The notes beneath the pieces were generated by a model, which saw nothing but the letters and a program-made list of their open reading frames with translations, ran no database searches and was not told the origin of the DNA. A program made the position numbers and the translations under genes. Below, in pieces: positions 28,458-36,914 of a stretch of 64,000 nucleotides of DNA. How positions within the stretch are numbered: position 1 is the stretch's first letter; every line of letters begins with the position of its first letter. Source of the DNA: Arthrobacter sp. PAMC25284 (GTDB lineage Bacteria; Actinomycetota; Actinomycetes; Actinomycetales; Micrococcaceae); NCBI RefSeq assembly GCF_019443425.1, contig NZ_CP080382.1:2852001-2916000 (forward strand), given 5' to 3'.

Positions 28458-29632
28458 TGCATCACCACCCGGCGGGCGGGCGGCAGTGCCGCCGTGATTT
28501 TGGTGAGCACGCCGGTCCAGCTGAACCGCTCCACGGCATCACTCCGGGCCTGGGCCCCCAGCCGTTCCCGCAGTTCGGGATCTGCCCCGAGCCGGGTGAG
28601 GGCGGCGGCCAAGGGCACCGGCTCCCCGGGCGGCACCAGGATCCCGGTGCGGCCGTCGTCGAGGATCGTCGGGATCTGGCCCACCGCACTCGCGATGATC
28701 GGCATGGCGGCCGCCATGTACTCGTAGACCTTCAGCGGCGAAAAGTAGTCGTCCCGGCCGGGGGTGTCCGGCGGGTAGGGGGCGGCCGCGGCGTCGCAGC
28801 CGGTCAGGAGGCCCGGGACGGCCGCCGGCGGAACGGCGCCGGTGAAGACAGTCTCCACACCAAGCGACGCGGCGAGTGCCTTGAGTTCGGCCCGGCCGGG
28901 TCCGTCGCCAATAATCAGCACGGTCCAGCGGCGGTCCGGTGCGTCCGTCTGCCGGTTGGCCAGGGCCACCGCCTGCAGGAGCGCAGGGAGCCCGTGCCAT
29001 GGCTTCAGGGTGCCGACAAACGCCACCGTCAGGTGGCGGGGGTCCCGCCGGCCGGGCCGTCGGGCGGTGACCCGGCCGGCGTTGACCCCGTTCGGTACCA
29101 GTACCGTGCGGGCGGCCGGCACCCGGCCCCGCACCCAGCGGACCACAGGTTCCGAAACGCAGGCGACGACGTCGGCCGTGCCGGCGTTGATCCGGAGGAC
29201 CGTTTCGGCTTTCTTGACGTCGAGCAGTTCCCGGTACCGGAGTTGCTCTTCGATGAGCGGGGCGTTGACTTCGAGGACCGAGGGGACGTTGAGGATCCGG
29301 GCGACGACCGACAGTGCCGGGCTGAACAGCGAATACCGCTCGTAGACCAGCCCGCACCCGTGCCGCAGGACCTCGTCCGCGAGGGCCAGTGCCGCGTCCT
29401 GGACGGCGCGCTCCCTGGCCTCGCCGCCGGGGGCGGTGGTGACGGGCGGGACCTCGACGACGGCGAGGTCGGCCAGGTCGGCGGGCCGGTCCGGGCCGAG
29501 CCGGGAACAGTAGACCGTGACGGCGGCGCCGGACTGGCGCCAGGCCCGGACGATCTCCTGGACATGGACCGAGGAACCCTTCGTTCCGAAAACTGGGACT
29601 CCCGGGTCCGCGCAGAGGTAGGCGACGCGCAT
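28454..29632 (-). CDS. Glycosyltransferase family 4 (third of three)
   Basis: 392 residues from the ATG at 29632, which shares one base with the upstream stop (TGATG). The GT-B fold is visible: N-domain MRVAYLCADPGVPVFGTKGSSVHVQEIV, linker NGVNAGRV, the C-domain donor site IGDGPGRAELKALA, then KVYEYMAAAMPIIAS (family-4 E-x7-E-like region) and DGRTGILVPPGE. It transfers a sugar from an activated donor. It is followed by the exporter with an ATGA overlap. Confidence 0.88.
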   Translation of the reverse strand: MRVAYLCADPGVPVFGTKGSSVHVQEIVRAWRQSGAAVTVYCSRLGPDRPADLADLAVVEVPPVTTAPGGEARERAVQDAALALADEVLRHGCGLVYERYSLFSPALSVVARILNVPSVLEVNAPLIEEQLRYRELLDVKKAETVLRINAGTADVVACVSEPVVRWVRGRVPAARTVLVPNGVNAGRVTARRPGRRDPRHLTVAFVGTLKPWHGLPALLQAVALANRQTDAPDRRWTVLIIGDGPGRAELKALAASLGVETVFTGAVPPAAVPGLLTGCDAAAAPYPPDTPGRDDYFSPLKVYEYMAAAMPIIASAVGQIPTILDDGRTGILVPPGEPVPLAAALTRLGADPELRERLGAQARSDAVERFSWTGVLTKITAALPPARRVVMQ

Positions 29633-30852
29633 CACGCGACCTGCCGTTCCGGGCGGCACAGGGACCGCAGGACCGCGGCCTGGCGGTGGACGTCGAACTC
29701 GTCCTCGATCAGGGTCCGGGCGTTGCGTGCCAGGGTGGCTCGGTCGGTGCGGGGGGAGCCGAGCTGCAGGATGGCCCGGGCGAGTGCGTGCGGGTTCCCC
29801 GGCCGGACGAGGACACCCGTCCGGCCGTTCCGGATCACTTCCGGGATTCCCGTGACGGTTGTGCTGATGCAGGGCACGCCGGTGGCCATCGCCTCCAGCA
29901 GGACGGTCGGCATGCCGTCCGCGTTGCCGTCGGCGCCGACGACGCAGGGGGCGACGAAGATGTCGGAGGAACTGAGCAGATCGTGGATCTGGTCCTGGGT
30001 TTGCGCGCCGATCAGGCTGACGTGGCCGCCGAGGCCGAGCCGCGCAATGTCGGATTCGAATTCCCCGGCCAGTGTGCCTGTCCCGGCGATGCGGAGGTCG
30101 AAGCTGAATCCCTGCCCCAGCAGTTCGGCCGCGGCCGGGAGCAGATGCTGGAAGCCCTTTTTCTCGACAAGACGGCCAACGGCGGAAATGCGCACCGTGC
30201 TGCCGGGGGACTTCGGCTCGCGGTACGGGAAGCGGGCCAGTTCCAGGCCGTTCCGGACCAGATGGAGCCGGGAGGTGGACGCCGGGAAACGCCGGCGCAG
30301 GTAGTTCAGGTTGAAGCTGCTGATCGTGATGGCGTGGTGGGCTTGTTCGAGCTTGGTCCGCAGGTCCTCGTCGACGACGGGTTCACGGAAGATGTCCACG
30401 GCGTGAGCGGTGAACGAGTAGGGAATGCCGGTGATGGCCGAGGCCAGCCGGGCCACGCTGGTTGCGACGGAGGCGAAATGGACGTGCATGTGCCGGATAT
30501 TGCGGCCCTGCAGGGCAACGGCGAGGTTGATGGCCTGGGCGGCGTCATCGGCGGTCGCGGCCGCGAGATCGGCGAAATTCCTGGCCACCGCCCCGGTGAG
30601 ACCGGCCGCCTCGGCCATCCTGAGGCTCTCCCACAGATCAATGGTTTTGGTCGGACGCTCAATGTACGTCACCGGCGCCTGGACCCGGGCCAGTTCGTGA
30701 TGGAAGCGTGGATCGTTGGGCGGGCGGAGCGAGAAAATTTCGATCCGGTCCCCGGCGGCCTCGCGGGCCAGGATCTCCGAAACGATGAACGTTTCGGAGA
30801 AGCGCGGGTACATCTTCAGGACGTAGGCTGTCCCTGTTTCAGACGGCGACAC
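29632..30852 (-). CDS. Glycosyltransferase family 4 (second of three)
   Basis: 406 residues from the GTG at 30852. GGAGGAGG sits 6 nt upstream, inside the end of the previous gene, which it overlaps by 14 nt. N-domain: YVLKMYPRFSETFIVSEILA, typical of family-4 enzymes of exopolysaccharide clusters, and HMHVHFASVATSVARLAS. C-domain: RISAVGRLVEKKGFQHLLPA and the retaining GT4 motif PTVLLEAMATGVPCIST. It probably extends the same glycan as its neighbours. Confidence 0.88.
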   Translation of the reverse strand: MSPSETGTAYVLKMYPRFSETFIVSEILAREAAGDRIEIFSLRPPNDPRFHHELARVQAPVTYIERPTKTIDLWESLRMAEAAGLTGAVARNFADLAAATADDAAQAINLAVALQGRNIRHMHVHFASVATSVARLASAITGIPYSFTAHAVDIFREPVVDEDLRTKLEQAHHAITISSFNLNYLRRRFPASTSRLHLVRNGLELARFPYREPKSPGSTVRISAVGRLVEKKGFQHLLPAAAELLGQGFSFDLRIAGTGTLAGEFESDIARLGLGGHVSLIGAQTQDQIHDLLSSSDIFVAPCVVGADGNADGMPTVLLEAMATGVPCISTTVTGIPEVIRNGRTGVLVRPGNPHALARAILQLGSPRTDRATLARNARTLIEDEFDVHRQAAVLRSLCRPERQVA

Positions 30853-32053
30853 GGCCGGCCTCCTCCATCGCTGGTGCCGATGAGGCACTTTCGGCGGCAC
30901 CCACGAGCGGTTGCAGCAGCTCGGCCGCCAGTTGGGGGACCCGGATCAGCCCGTTCAGCATGGCCCGGCGGCGGTCCACTGTGGTGCCGAGCCGTGCGGC
31001 CAGCCAGCCGGCCAGGATGTCGGGGGTCAAGGTGCTGATTTCCTGCTGTTCGAGGTAGCCGGCTTTGACCATGGACGCGGCCCGGATGCGCTGCTCCGCA
31101 CGGGCTTGTGTCCGCGGGACGAGCAGGGCCGGAACGTCGGTGCTCATGATCTCGCACACTGTGTTGTAGCCGGCCATCGAGACCACGGCGGCGGCGTGGC
31201 GGATGTGGAAGACGACGTCGTCCACGGCGGCGACAACCTTGACGCCGGGCCGTGCCCGGCGGCGCAGGTCATCGAGTTGTTCGGCGGGCATCTGCGGTCC
31301 CGCGACAATCAGGTGGCCCAGCCCCGGGGGCACCGGGGCGGCGGCCGCCATACTGGCCAGGGCATACCCGTCGGAGCCCCCGCCGACCGTTGTCATGAAA
31401 TAGGGTCCGGGCATGCAACTCGTTCCGGAGATCGAGGGCCGGCCTGCGGCCAGGTATCCGGTGTACCGGATCAGCTTTCGCAGCGAGAACGGAATTTCCC
31501 CGGCCGCCATCGGGTCGTGGATGCTCGGGTCCCCGTACACCCAGATCGCGTCGAAGAGGTCCTTGACGACCCGCGGACCGCCGCAGCGCGCCCATTCGGC
31601 GAAGGCGGTCTCCGGATCGTCCAGGACTTCGCGGAGGCCCAGCACGATCCGGACTTGCCCGCCGAGGCGGGTCCGCCGCAGGGCCGTTTCAAGCTCGTGG
31701 TGGATCCCGGTGGCGTGGCGGTCCACGATCACCAGGTGCGGGTGGAATCCGGCCAGGGTCGCCTGGAGCAGAGTGGCGCGCAAGGACACGAGTTCGCGCA
31801 TCGGCACGTCAACGTTCCGGGGCTGGTAGCCGCCGGGGCCTTTGGAGACACCCGGGATCAGGACCCAGTCCCACCCTGCCGGCGCCTGGAACGCGGGCGC
31901 CTGCGCGGTCCCCGTGATGAGAATGCCGGTCACCGGGCGGCCGGTGAGGACCGGAAGCTGGTTGTTCAGGGCGTGGGCCAACGCAAGGTTGCGGCGGACG
32001 TGGCCAAGGCCTACCGAGTCATGTGAGTAAAGCACGATCCGCATGGCCTCCAC
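30839..32053 (-). CDS. Glycosyltransferase, MurG/GT28-like (first of three)
   Basis: 404 residues from a GTG at 32053 with GGGAGGAAC upstream; MRIVLY three codons later is an alternative. The N-terminus RIVLYSHDSVGLGHVRRNLALAHAL is characteristic of MurG/GT28-like enzymes that act on lipid or small acceptors. The C-domain has IVAGPQMPAEQL, DDVVFHIRHAAAVVSMAGYNTVCEIMSTDVPALLVPR, the donor-binding loop. As the promoter-proximal gene it may start the assembly. Confidence 0.85.
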   Translation of the reverse strand: MEAMRIVLYSHDSVGLGHVRRNLALAHALNNQLPVLTGRPVTGILITGTAQAPAFQAPAGWDWVLIPGVSKGPGGYQPRNVDVPMRELVSLRATLLQATLAGFHPHLVIVDRHATGIHHELETALRRTRLGGQVRIVLGLREVLDDPETAFAEWARCGGPRVVKDLFDAIWVYGDPSIHDPMAAGEIPFSLRKLIRYTGYLAAGRPSISGTSCMPGPYFMTTVGGGSDGYALASMAAAAPVPPGLGHLIVAGPQMPAEQLDDLRRRARPGVKVVAAVDDVVFHIRHAAAVVSMAGYNTVCEIMSTDVPALLVPRTQARAEQRIRAASMVKAGYLEQQEISTLTPDILAGWLAARLGTTVDRRRAMLNGLIRVPQLAAELLQPLVGAAESASSAPAMEEAGRVAV

Positions 32054-32144
32054 GACGTTCCTCCCCCACGGCCCGGCGGCTGCACGGCGTTGTGCCGGTC
32101 GGCGGTGTCCCTGATGTCACTTCCAGTCTGGGACCGCGGGGTGA

Positions 32145-32186
32145 GGGAAGGATGAGCGGAAGATGAAGGATTCCTCATGAGGAATC
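32145..32186 (-). promoter_or_regulatory. Response-regulator-like direct repeat and 18-bp palindrome upstream of the glycosyltransferase operon
   Basis: Two abutting 11-mers, GGGAAGGATGA (32145-32155) and GCGGAAGATGA (32156-32166), match at 8 of 11 bases, the spacing used by OmpR/PhoB-type regulators. Next to them GATTCCTCA-TGAGGAATC (32169-32186) is a perfect palindrome reaching the histidine-kinase stop codon. Both lie 92-133 nt upstream of the first glycosyltransferase. Confidence 0.5.
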
Positions 32187-33726
32187 AGATCCGGATCCCC
32201 GCGTCCTGCAGCGGGATCCGGATCAGGAAGGACGAGCCGTGTCCATATTCGGACTCCACGGCCGCCGTGCCGCCATGGGCCTGGGCGATGGCGGTGACGA
32301 TGGCCAGGCCGAGTCCGGCGCCTTCCTGTCCGCGGCCCGGGTGGGCCCGGCCGAATCGTTCGAAGATCCGCTGCTGGTCCTCGACGGCGATTCCGGTGCC
32401 GTCATCGCGGACCCACAGCAGGAGCGTATCCGCCGCGGCCAGCGGGGCGCCGTCCGGCGCCGTCGGGCCTTCCACACTGCAGCCCAACCCGATGGTCGAG
32501 CCGGGCCCGGTGTACTTGACGGCGTTTGCGGCGAGTTGGACAAGCGCCTGGGTGAGCCGCTGGGGGTCAGCTTCCACGAGGTAGTCGGCAGTTTCGTCGA
32601 GGTGCCAGTTCCGGTGCGCGAGGACATGGACCTTCTCCATGACCTGGTGCAGGAGCGCGCTGGTCCGGATCGGCTCTTTCCGGAGGAAATCGGGATGGCC
32701 GGAATTGGCCAGCAGGAGCAGATCGTCGACCAGACGCTGCATCCGGTCCACCTCGTCCAGGAGCACGTCGCGGGTGGCGATCACATCCGCCGGGTCATCG
32801 ACTGCCACCAGTTCGAGGTGTCCGCGAAGAATGGTGATTGGCGTCCGGAGTTCGTGGCCGGCGTCGTCCAGGAACTGCTGTTGTTGCTGGGCGCCTTCAT
32901 CGAGCCGCTCCAGCATCGTGTTAAAAGTCTTTGCGAGCAGCGTGACGTCGTCCGCCCCGTCGCGTACTTCCACCCGCTGGGTGAGGTCCTCGTGGCTGAC
33001 CACGCGGGTGGCCTCGCGCAAGCGCCGCAACGGATCCAGCAGCCGTCCTGCGATCACGCTCCCGATGGCCGCAGCCGCGAGCAGCGTCCCGAGCGCGACC
33101 AGCACGTAGGTCCGGACCGAGGCGAGGTTGTGTTCCCATTGGTCCCCGGCGTCCCGGCCGACGAGCAGATACGTTGAGGGCGGCCCGGCCGGACTGATCA
33201 GCGGGACCACCACGACCCTGAGCGGACGTCCCGCCAGATCGAACTCGCCGAACGCGGGGCCGTCCGGGTCCCTGAGCCCGGCGGCGGCGGGGAACAGCGC
33301 CTCCATCATGAGTTTGGAGTGCGGGCTGCCTTCCACGGTCCAGGCCACGCCTCCGTTCACGATGCCGGCCATAACTTCATTGCTGCGGGGCTCGATGTCT
33401 TCGGCGACCTCGTGGAGTCGCCTGCTCTCGGAGTCTTTGCTGTTGGTGCCGTTGACGGTCACAATACGCACCAGCGAGGTGGCCTTGTCCAGGATGGCCT
33501 GGTCAATTTTGGCTTCGGTGTCCTCGAACTGGATGGTGAAGGCGATCAGACCGGAACCCGCCAGGCCGGCGAGCATCATGCCCACCATGGCGGCCACCAC
33601 CCGGAAACGCACGGAATGGATCTTTGCGGACCAGCCGGTAGCGTCCTGCTCTGCGGGCCGGGGCGTGATGTCCAGCGGCTCGGGTGTGATGCGGCCTACG
33701 CCGGGCCGGTCTTCGATGGACGTCAC
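32185..33726 (-). CDS. Sensor histidine kinase, OmpR-partner type
   Basis: 513 residues from a GTG at 33726 with AGGGG upstream. A first membrane helix (about 42-66), an extracellular sensor of about 110 residues, a second helix (about 180-205), then HAMP (RLLDPLRRLREATRVVSHEDLTQRV). The dimerisation domain has FLDDAGHELRTPITILRGHLE (His near 290), and the ATPase has N (QLAANAVKY), G1 (RDDGTGIA), F (IFERFGRAH) and G2 (GAGLGLAIV). It follows its response regulator by 22 nt and ends 131 nt before the glycosyltransferase operon. Confidence 0.93.
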   Translation of the reverse strand: MTSIEDRPGVGRITPEPLDITPRPAEQDATGWSAKIHSVRFRVVAAMVGMMLAGLAGSGLIAFTIQFEDTEAKIDQAILDKATSLVRIVTVNGTNSKDSESRRLHEVAEDIEPRSNEVMAGIVNGGVAWTVEGSPHSKLMMEALFPAAAGLRDPDGPAFGEFDLAGRPLRVVVVPLISPAGPPSTYLLVGRDAGDQWEHNLASVRTYVLVALGTLLAAAAIGSVIAGRLLDPLRRLREATRVVSHEDLTQRVEVRDGADDVTLLAKTFNTMLERLDEGAQQQQQFLDDAGHELRTPITILRGHLELVAVDDPADVIATRDVLLDEVDRMQRLVDDLLLLANSGHPDFLRKEPIRTSALLHQVMEKVHVLAHRNWHLDETADYLVEADPQRLTQALVQLAANAVKYTGPGSTIGLGCSVEGPTAPDGAPLAAADTLLLWVRDDGTGIAVEDQQRIFERFGRAHPGRGQEGAGLGLAIVTAIAQAHGGTAAVESEYGHGSSFLIRIPLQDAGIRI

Positions 33727-33748
33727 GGCATCCCCTGTCCGTAGGTCT

Positions 33749-34414
33749 CTAGCCGAGGCGGTAGCCTGCGCCCCTGGCGGTCACGATATGGTCCGGGCCG
33801 ATCTTCTGCCGCAACTGGCGCACATAGACGTCGACGACGTTGGAGGTGCCATCGAAGTCATAGCCCCAGACGTGGCTGAGGAGTTGCTGCCGGCTCAGGA
33901 TCTGTCCCGGATGGTGCAGGAACATCTCGACCAGTGCGAACTCCCGGGCCGAGAGTTCCACTTCTTTCGCGCCGATGCTGACGGTGCGGGTGTGCAGGTT
34001 CAGCTCAAGCGCCCCGTACCGGATGGTGTTCCCTGCTGCCGGATCCCCGCCGTCGGCCGGGCGCAGCCGGAGCCGGATCCGCGCCAGCAGTTCCTCGAAG
34101 CGGAACGGCTTGACCATGTAGTCGTCGGCGCCGTTGTCCAGCGCTGTCACGGTGTCGGCCGGGGCCGCACGCGCCGTCAGGAAGATGACGGGAATTGTGG
34201 CCTGGTTGTGGCGGAGCGCGCTCAGCACGGTGAACCCGTCGAGGCGGGGGAGGCCGACGTCCAGCAGCAGGAGATCGAAGTCGCCGCTGGAAGCGTAGTC
34301 CAGGGCCGTGACTCCGTCCCCGACCACGGTAGGGGCATAGCCAGCTGCCCGTAGCCCCTTCTCAATGAATCGGGAGATGCGGTCTTCATCTTCGGCAATC
34401 AAAATGCGGATCAC
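33749..34414 (-). CDS. OmpR/PhoB-family response regulator
   Basis: 221 residues from a GTG at 34414. The receiver domain has the acidic pair (AEDED), phospho-acceptor Asp52 (LLLLDVGLP), Thr in FLTARA and Lys in DYMVKPFRF. The C-terminal winged helix has the family recognition segment LLSHVWGYDFDGTSNVVDVYVRQLRQKIG. It forms a two-gene unit with the downstream kinase and is the likely regulator of the glycosyltransferase operon, judged from position only. Confidence 0.94.
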   Translation of the reverse strand: MIRILIAEDEDRISRFIEKGLRAAGYAPTVVGDGVTALDYASSGDFDLLLLDVGLPRLDGFTVLSALRHNQATIPVIFLTARAAPADTVTALDNGADDYMVKPFRFEELLARIRLRLRPADGGDPAAGNTIRYGALELNLHTRTVSIGAKEVELSAREFALVEMFLHHPGQILSRQQLLSHVWGYDFDGTSNVVDVYVRQLRQKIGPDHIVTARGAGYRLG

Positions 34415-34560
34415 AGTGGACTCTGTTGGACGGCTGACTCAGGGCGGAGGCCCCCAGCAGGCCTTGGTGGACCCGGTCTTCGGGCAAAAACGAACGACTG
34501 GTGCGGTCTTCTTATCCTGCCCCTGGTTCGGCGCCCGCGCCACCCCTGTCTGCGGGCGTT

Positions 34561-34577
34561 TCTCAGCTGAATCTCAG
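34561..34577. promoter_or_regulatory. TCTCAG-N5-TCTCAG direct repeat upstream of the response regulator
   Basis: Two identical hexamers start 11 nt apart, one helical turn, in the gap before the response regulator gene. OmpR-family regulators bind such tandem half-sites, so autoregulation is possible. Confidence 0.4.
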
Positions 34578-34594
34578 CAAGCGATCCCGCCGGG

Positions 34595-36263
34595 CTATCC
34601 CGTCCGCGGGTCGTAGACCACACCCGCGTCCTGGTGCTGGACCGCCCAGCTGAACCACATCTCGAAGTAGAACGGGATCGTGGTGTTGTCCGGTCCGGTG
34701 ATCTCCAGGTTGCTGTCTGCCTTGGTCAGCGTGACGGTCTTGCCTCCGACGTCGGTGGTGTAGCTCCGGCCGTTCTCCAGGGCCAGCCAGGGCGCGGCCG
34801 CCGGGGTGCCGTCCACGGTGAAGGCGACGAAGATGTCCTTGGCGAAGTACCGGGGATCGTTGAAGCTGGGACGGAAGATGAACCGGTCGTCCTGGTCGTA
34901 GCCGCCGTAGGGGTTGGAGGCGTAGTCGCGCCGGTGGCCGGTATTTTCGCTGAGGATTGTCGCCGAGGGGTGCTGGGGCCTTGATCTCGCCAACGCTCAG
35001 CAGCTGGAATTTGTGCAGCGCGAGTTGCTGGCCGAAGTGGGTGCCGGCGAGGGCTTTGCCCGTGCTTTGCTGCCACAGGGTCTCGGTGCTGCGGTCAAAC
35101 ATCACCAGGTTGCTCTCCAGCAGGGCCCCGCTGACCCCGAAGGTGGTGGCTTCGCCGCCGGGCAGGACGCCTTCGTAGACGATGGCGCTGCCGCACAGCG
35201 GGCAGAACGTCACGGCGACGGGTTCGCCGTCGATGGTGTCGTTGACGATTTCGTGCCAGACCAGGATGTTGTAGGGGTAGGCCTTGATCTCCGTGCTGCC
35301 TTCGAGCAGCAGCGCCTGGACACTGTCCGGCCGGGTGAACTCGGAGACAGGCACAAATGCGGGGTTGTCCAGGGCCGGGATGCCGTCCTTGGCCGGTCCG
35401 CCGCTCAGGACGTTGGCGATGGCGGGATCGGCGCGGCTGAAGTCCGTGGTGGGGAAGGACTGGCGAAGGAAGTTCGGCACGTTGGCGACGTCGGTGCCGC
35501 CGCCGTCGGTGCTGCCGGTGCTGCCGGTGCCCTGCTGGCCTTGGGCCGAGTCGATGAAGCCACGTTCCAACGCCACGGTGCCCAGGAAGCCGCGATCGAT
35601 CAGCCAGGTTTCAATCGTGCGGATCTGGCCGGAGGCGATCAGCAGGCCCACGAGGACCAGGAAGACGCCGAGGCCGCGGCGGAACCTGCCGTTGGGGTTT
35701 GTCGCCCAGCCGAGGCGTTTGGTCACTTTGCGCCCGCCCAGGGCCACGAGCAGCAGGACGGCGGCCAGGCCCACCGTGTACGCGGCGAGGTTGCTCAGGC
35801 CGACGGTGAAGTTGGCCGGGAGGACGGCGGCGAGGATCAGCCCGTAGGTGGGGCTGCAGCTGGTGAAAGCCGGGCCGAGGGAGAAACCCAGCAGCACGTT
35901 GCGGGAGGTCCCGGTGCGGGTCGCCGTGCCGGCGGACAGCCGGCCCGAGGCTTCGTGGAGTTTGAGCCCTTCCGCGAGCCGGTCCCAGATCCGCGGGAAG
36001 GCGAGCGAGGCGCCGATGAAGGCCACCAGGGCCCCGGAGATGATCAGCCAGACATTGCTGGGAACGCCCAGCAGCACGGTGGTGGCCTTGATCAGCAGGG
36101 TGAAGAGCACCACCGAGACGGCCAGGCTGGCGATGATGATGTACGGCGCCCGCCGGTTCTCCTCGGCGGCCGACCCGGCGAGGACCACGGGCAGCAGCGG
36201 CAGGACACAGGGGGAGAGGACGGTGAGGATACCGGCGAGGAACGCGAGGGGTAGGAGCTCCAT
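34595..36263 (-). CDS. CcdA-like membrane domain fused to DUF3179 domain, frameshifted
   Basis: About 556 residues after correction. Residues 1-240 form a CcdA/DsbD-type thiol transporter, with the redox Cys in LSPCVLPLLP and FTSCSPTYG and about six helices. After a Gly/Thr linker, residues about 290-556 form DUF3179: IKAYPYNILVWHEIVND, FCPLCGSAIVYEG, VSGALLESNLVMFDR and, in the next frame, HPSATILSENTG, NPYGGYDQDDRFIF and the WFSWAVQH ending. The frame breaks at the GGGG run 34975-34978; dropping one base restores it. The thioredoxin-like lipoprotein lies 15 nt upstream. It probably carries reductant across the membrane to that protein and to DUF3179. Confidence 0.8.
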
Positions 36264-36278
36264 GGCGTGCCGCCCGGG

Positions 36279-36773
36279 CTAGCGGATTTCCTTGACGAGG
36301 GCGTTCAGGTCCCGGCTCAGGTTCCACTTGGCGATCTGGGAGCCGTCCGGCCGGACCTGCACGAGGGTGTGCTGGAGGGTCACGCCATATTTCTGCTTGA
36401 GCGCGGTCTCGGAGTCGTAGTCCACTTTCAGGATCTTGACGCCGGCGGGGATGTTGGCGGCGTTGGCCTCAATGTCGGAGGCGAGCAGTTTGCAGGTGGA
36501 GCACCATGTGGCGTGGAAGAACAGGACTACTTTGTCCGTCTCCGACGCCGAGGACACAGCTTCGGGGGTATACGGGGTGTAGGTACCGGCCTGGGCTGTG
36601 CCCGCGGGCTGCCCGGCCCCCGCCGCGGCGGAGGCCGGAGCGCTGGGCTCTGCGGCTGCGGTGGACGTTCCGGGCGCGGTCCCGGCCGTTGTCCCGGCAG
36701 GGGCGGCGCAGGATGAGGCACCCAGGGCGACGAGGATCCCCGCAATTGCGACGGCCAGGACTGGTCTCTTCAC
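36279..36773 (-). CDS. Thioredoxin-like lipoprotein
   Basis: 164 residues from the GTG at 36773 with AAAGGTG upstream; the open frame to 37724 is spurious. A short signal ends in lipobox ASSC, followed by a 50-residue Ala/Thr/Ser linker. The thioredoxin fold has the active site ATWCSTCKLL and continues EANAANIPAGVKILKVDYDSE to the cis-Pro region, where the usual TxP reads TLVQVRPDG. It lies 15 nt upstream of the CcdA-DUF3179 gene, a classic CcdA/thioredoxin pairing for moving electrons outside the membrane. Confidence 0.85.
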   Translation of the reverse strand: MKRPVLAVAIAGILVALGASSCAAPAGTTAGTAPGTSTAAAEPSAPASAAAGAGQPAGTAQAGTYTPYTPEAVSSASETDKVVLFFHATWCSTCKLLASDIEANAANIPAGVKILKVDYDSETALKQKYGVTLQHTLVQVRPDGSQIAKWNLSRDLNALVKEIR

Positions 36774-36841
36774 GGGATGCACCTTTCCGCGACGGCGGAT
36801 GGGTCCGGCGTCTTCTGCTATCACCGTAGCAAGGCCCCTGC

Positions 36842-36875
36842 CCGGCGTTCTGTGTCCCGGCACACAGAACGCCGG
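36842..36875. promoter_or_regulatory. Perfect 14-bp inverted repeat between divergent promoters
   Basis: Arms 36842-36855 and 36862-36875 pair perfectly around 6 nt (core GTTCTGTGT/ACACAGAAC). It lies between the divergent starts of the thioredoxin lipoprotein (36773) and the dehydrogenase (36915), so it may be an operator for both. Confidence 0.55.
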
Positions 36876-36914
36876 CCGGCTTGTTCTGCCGGCGGCTCGA
36901 TTAGGCTGGCACCC

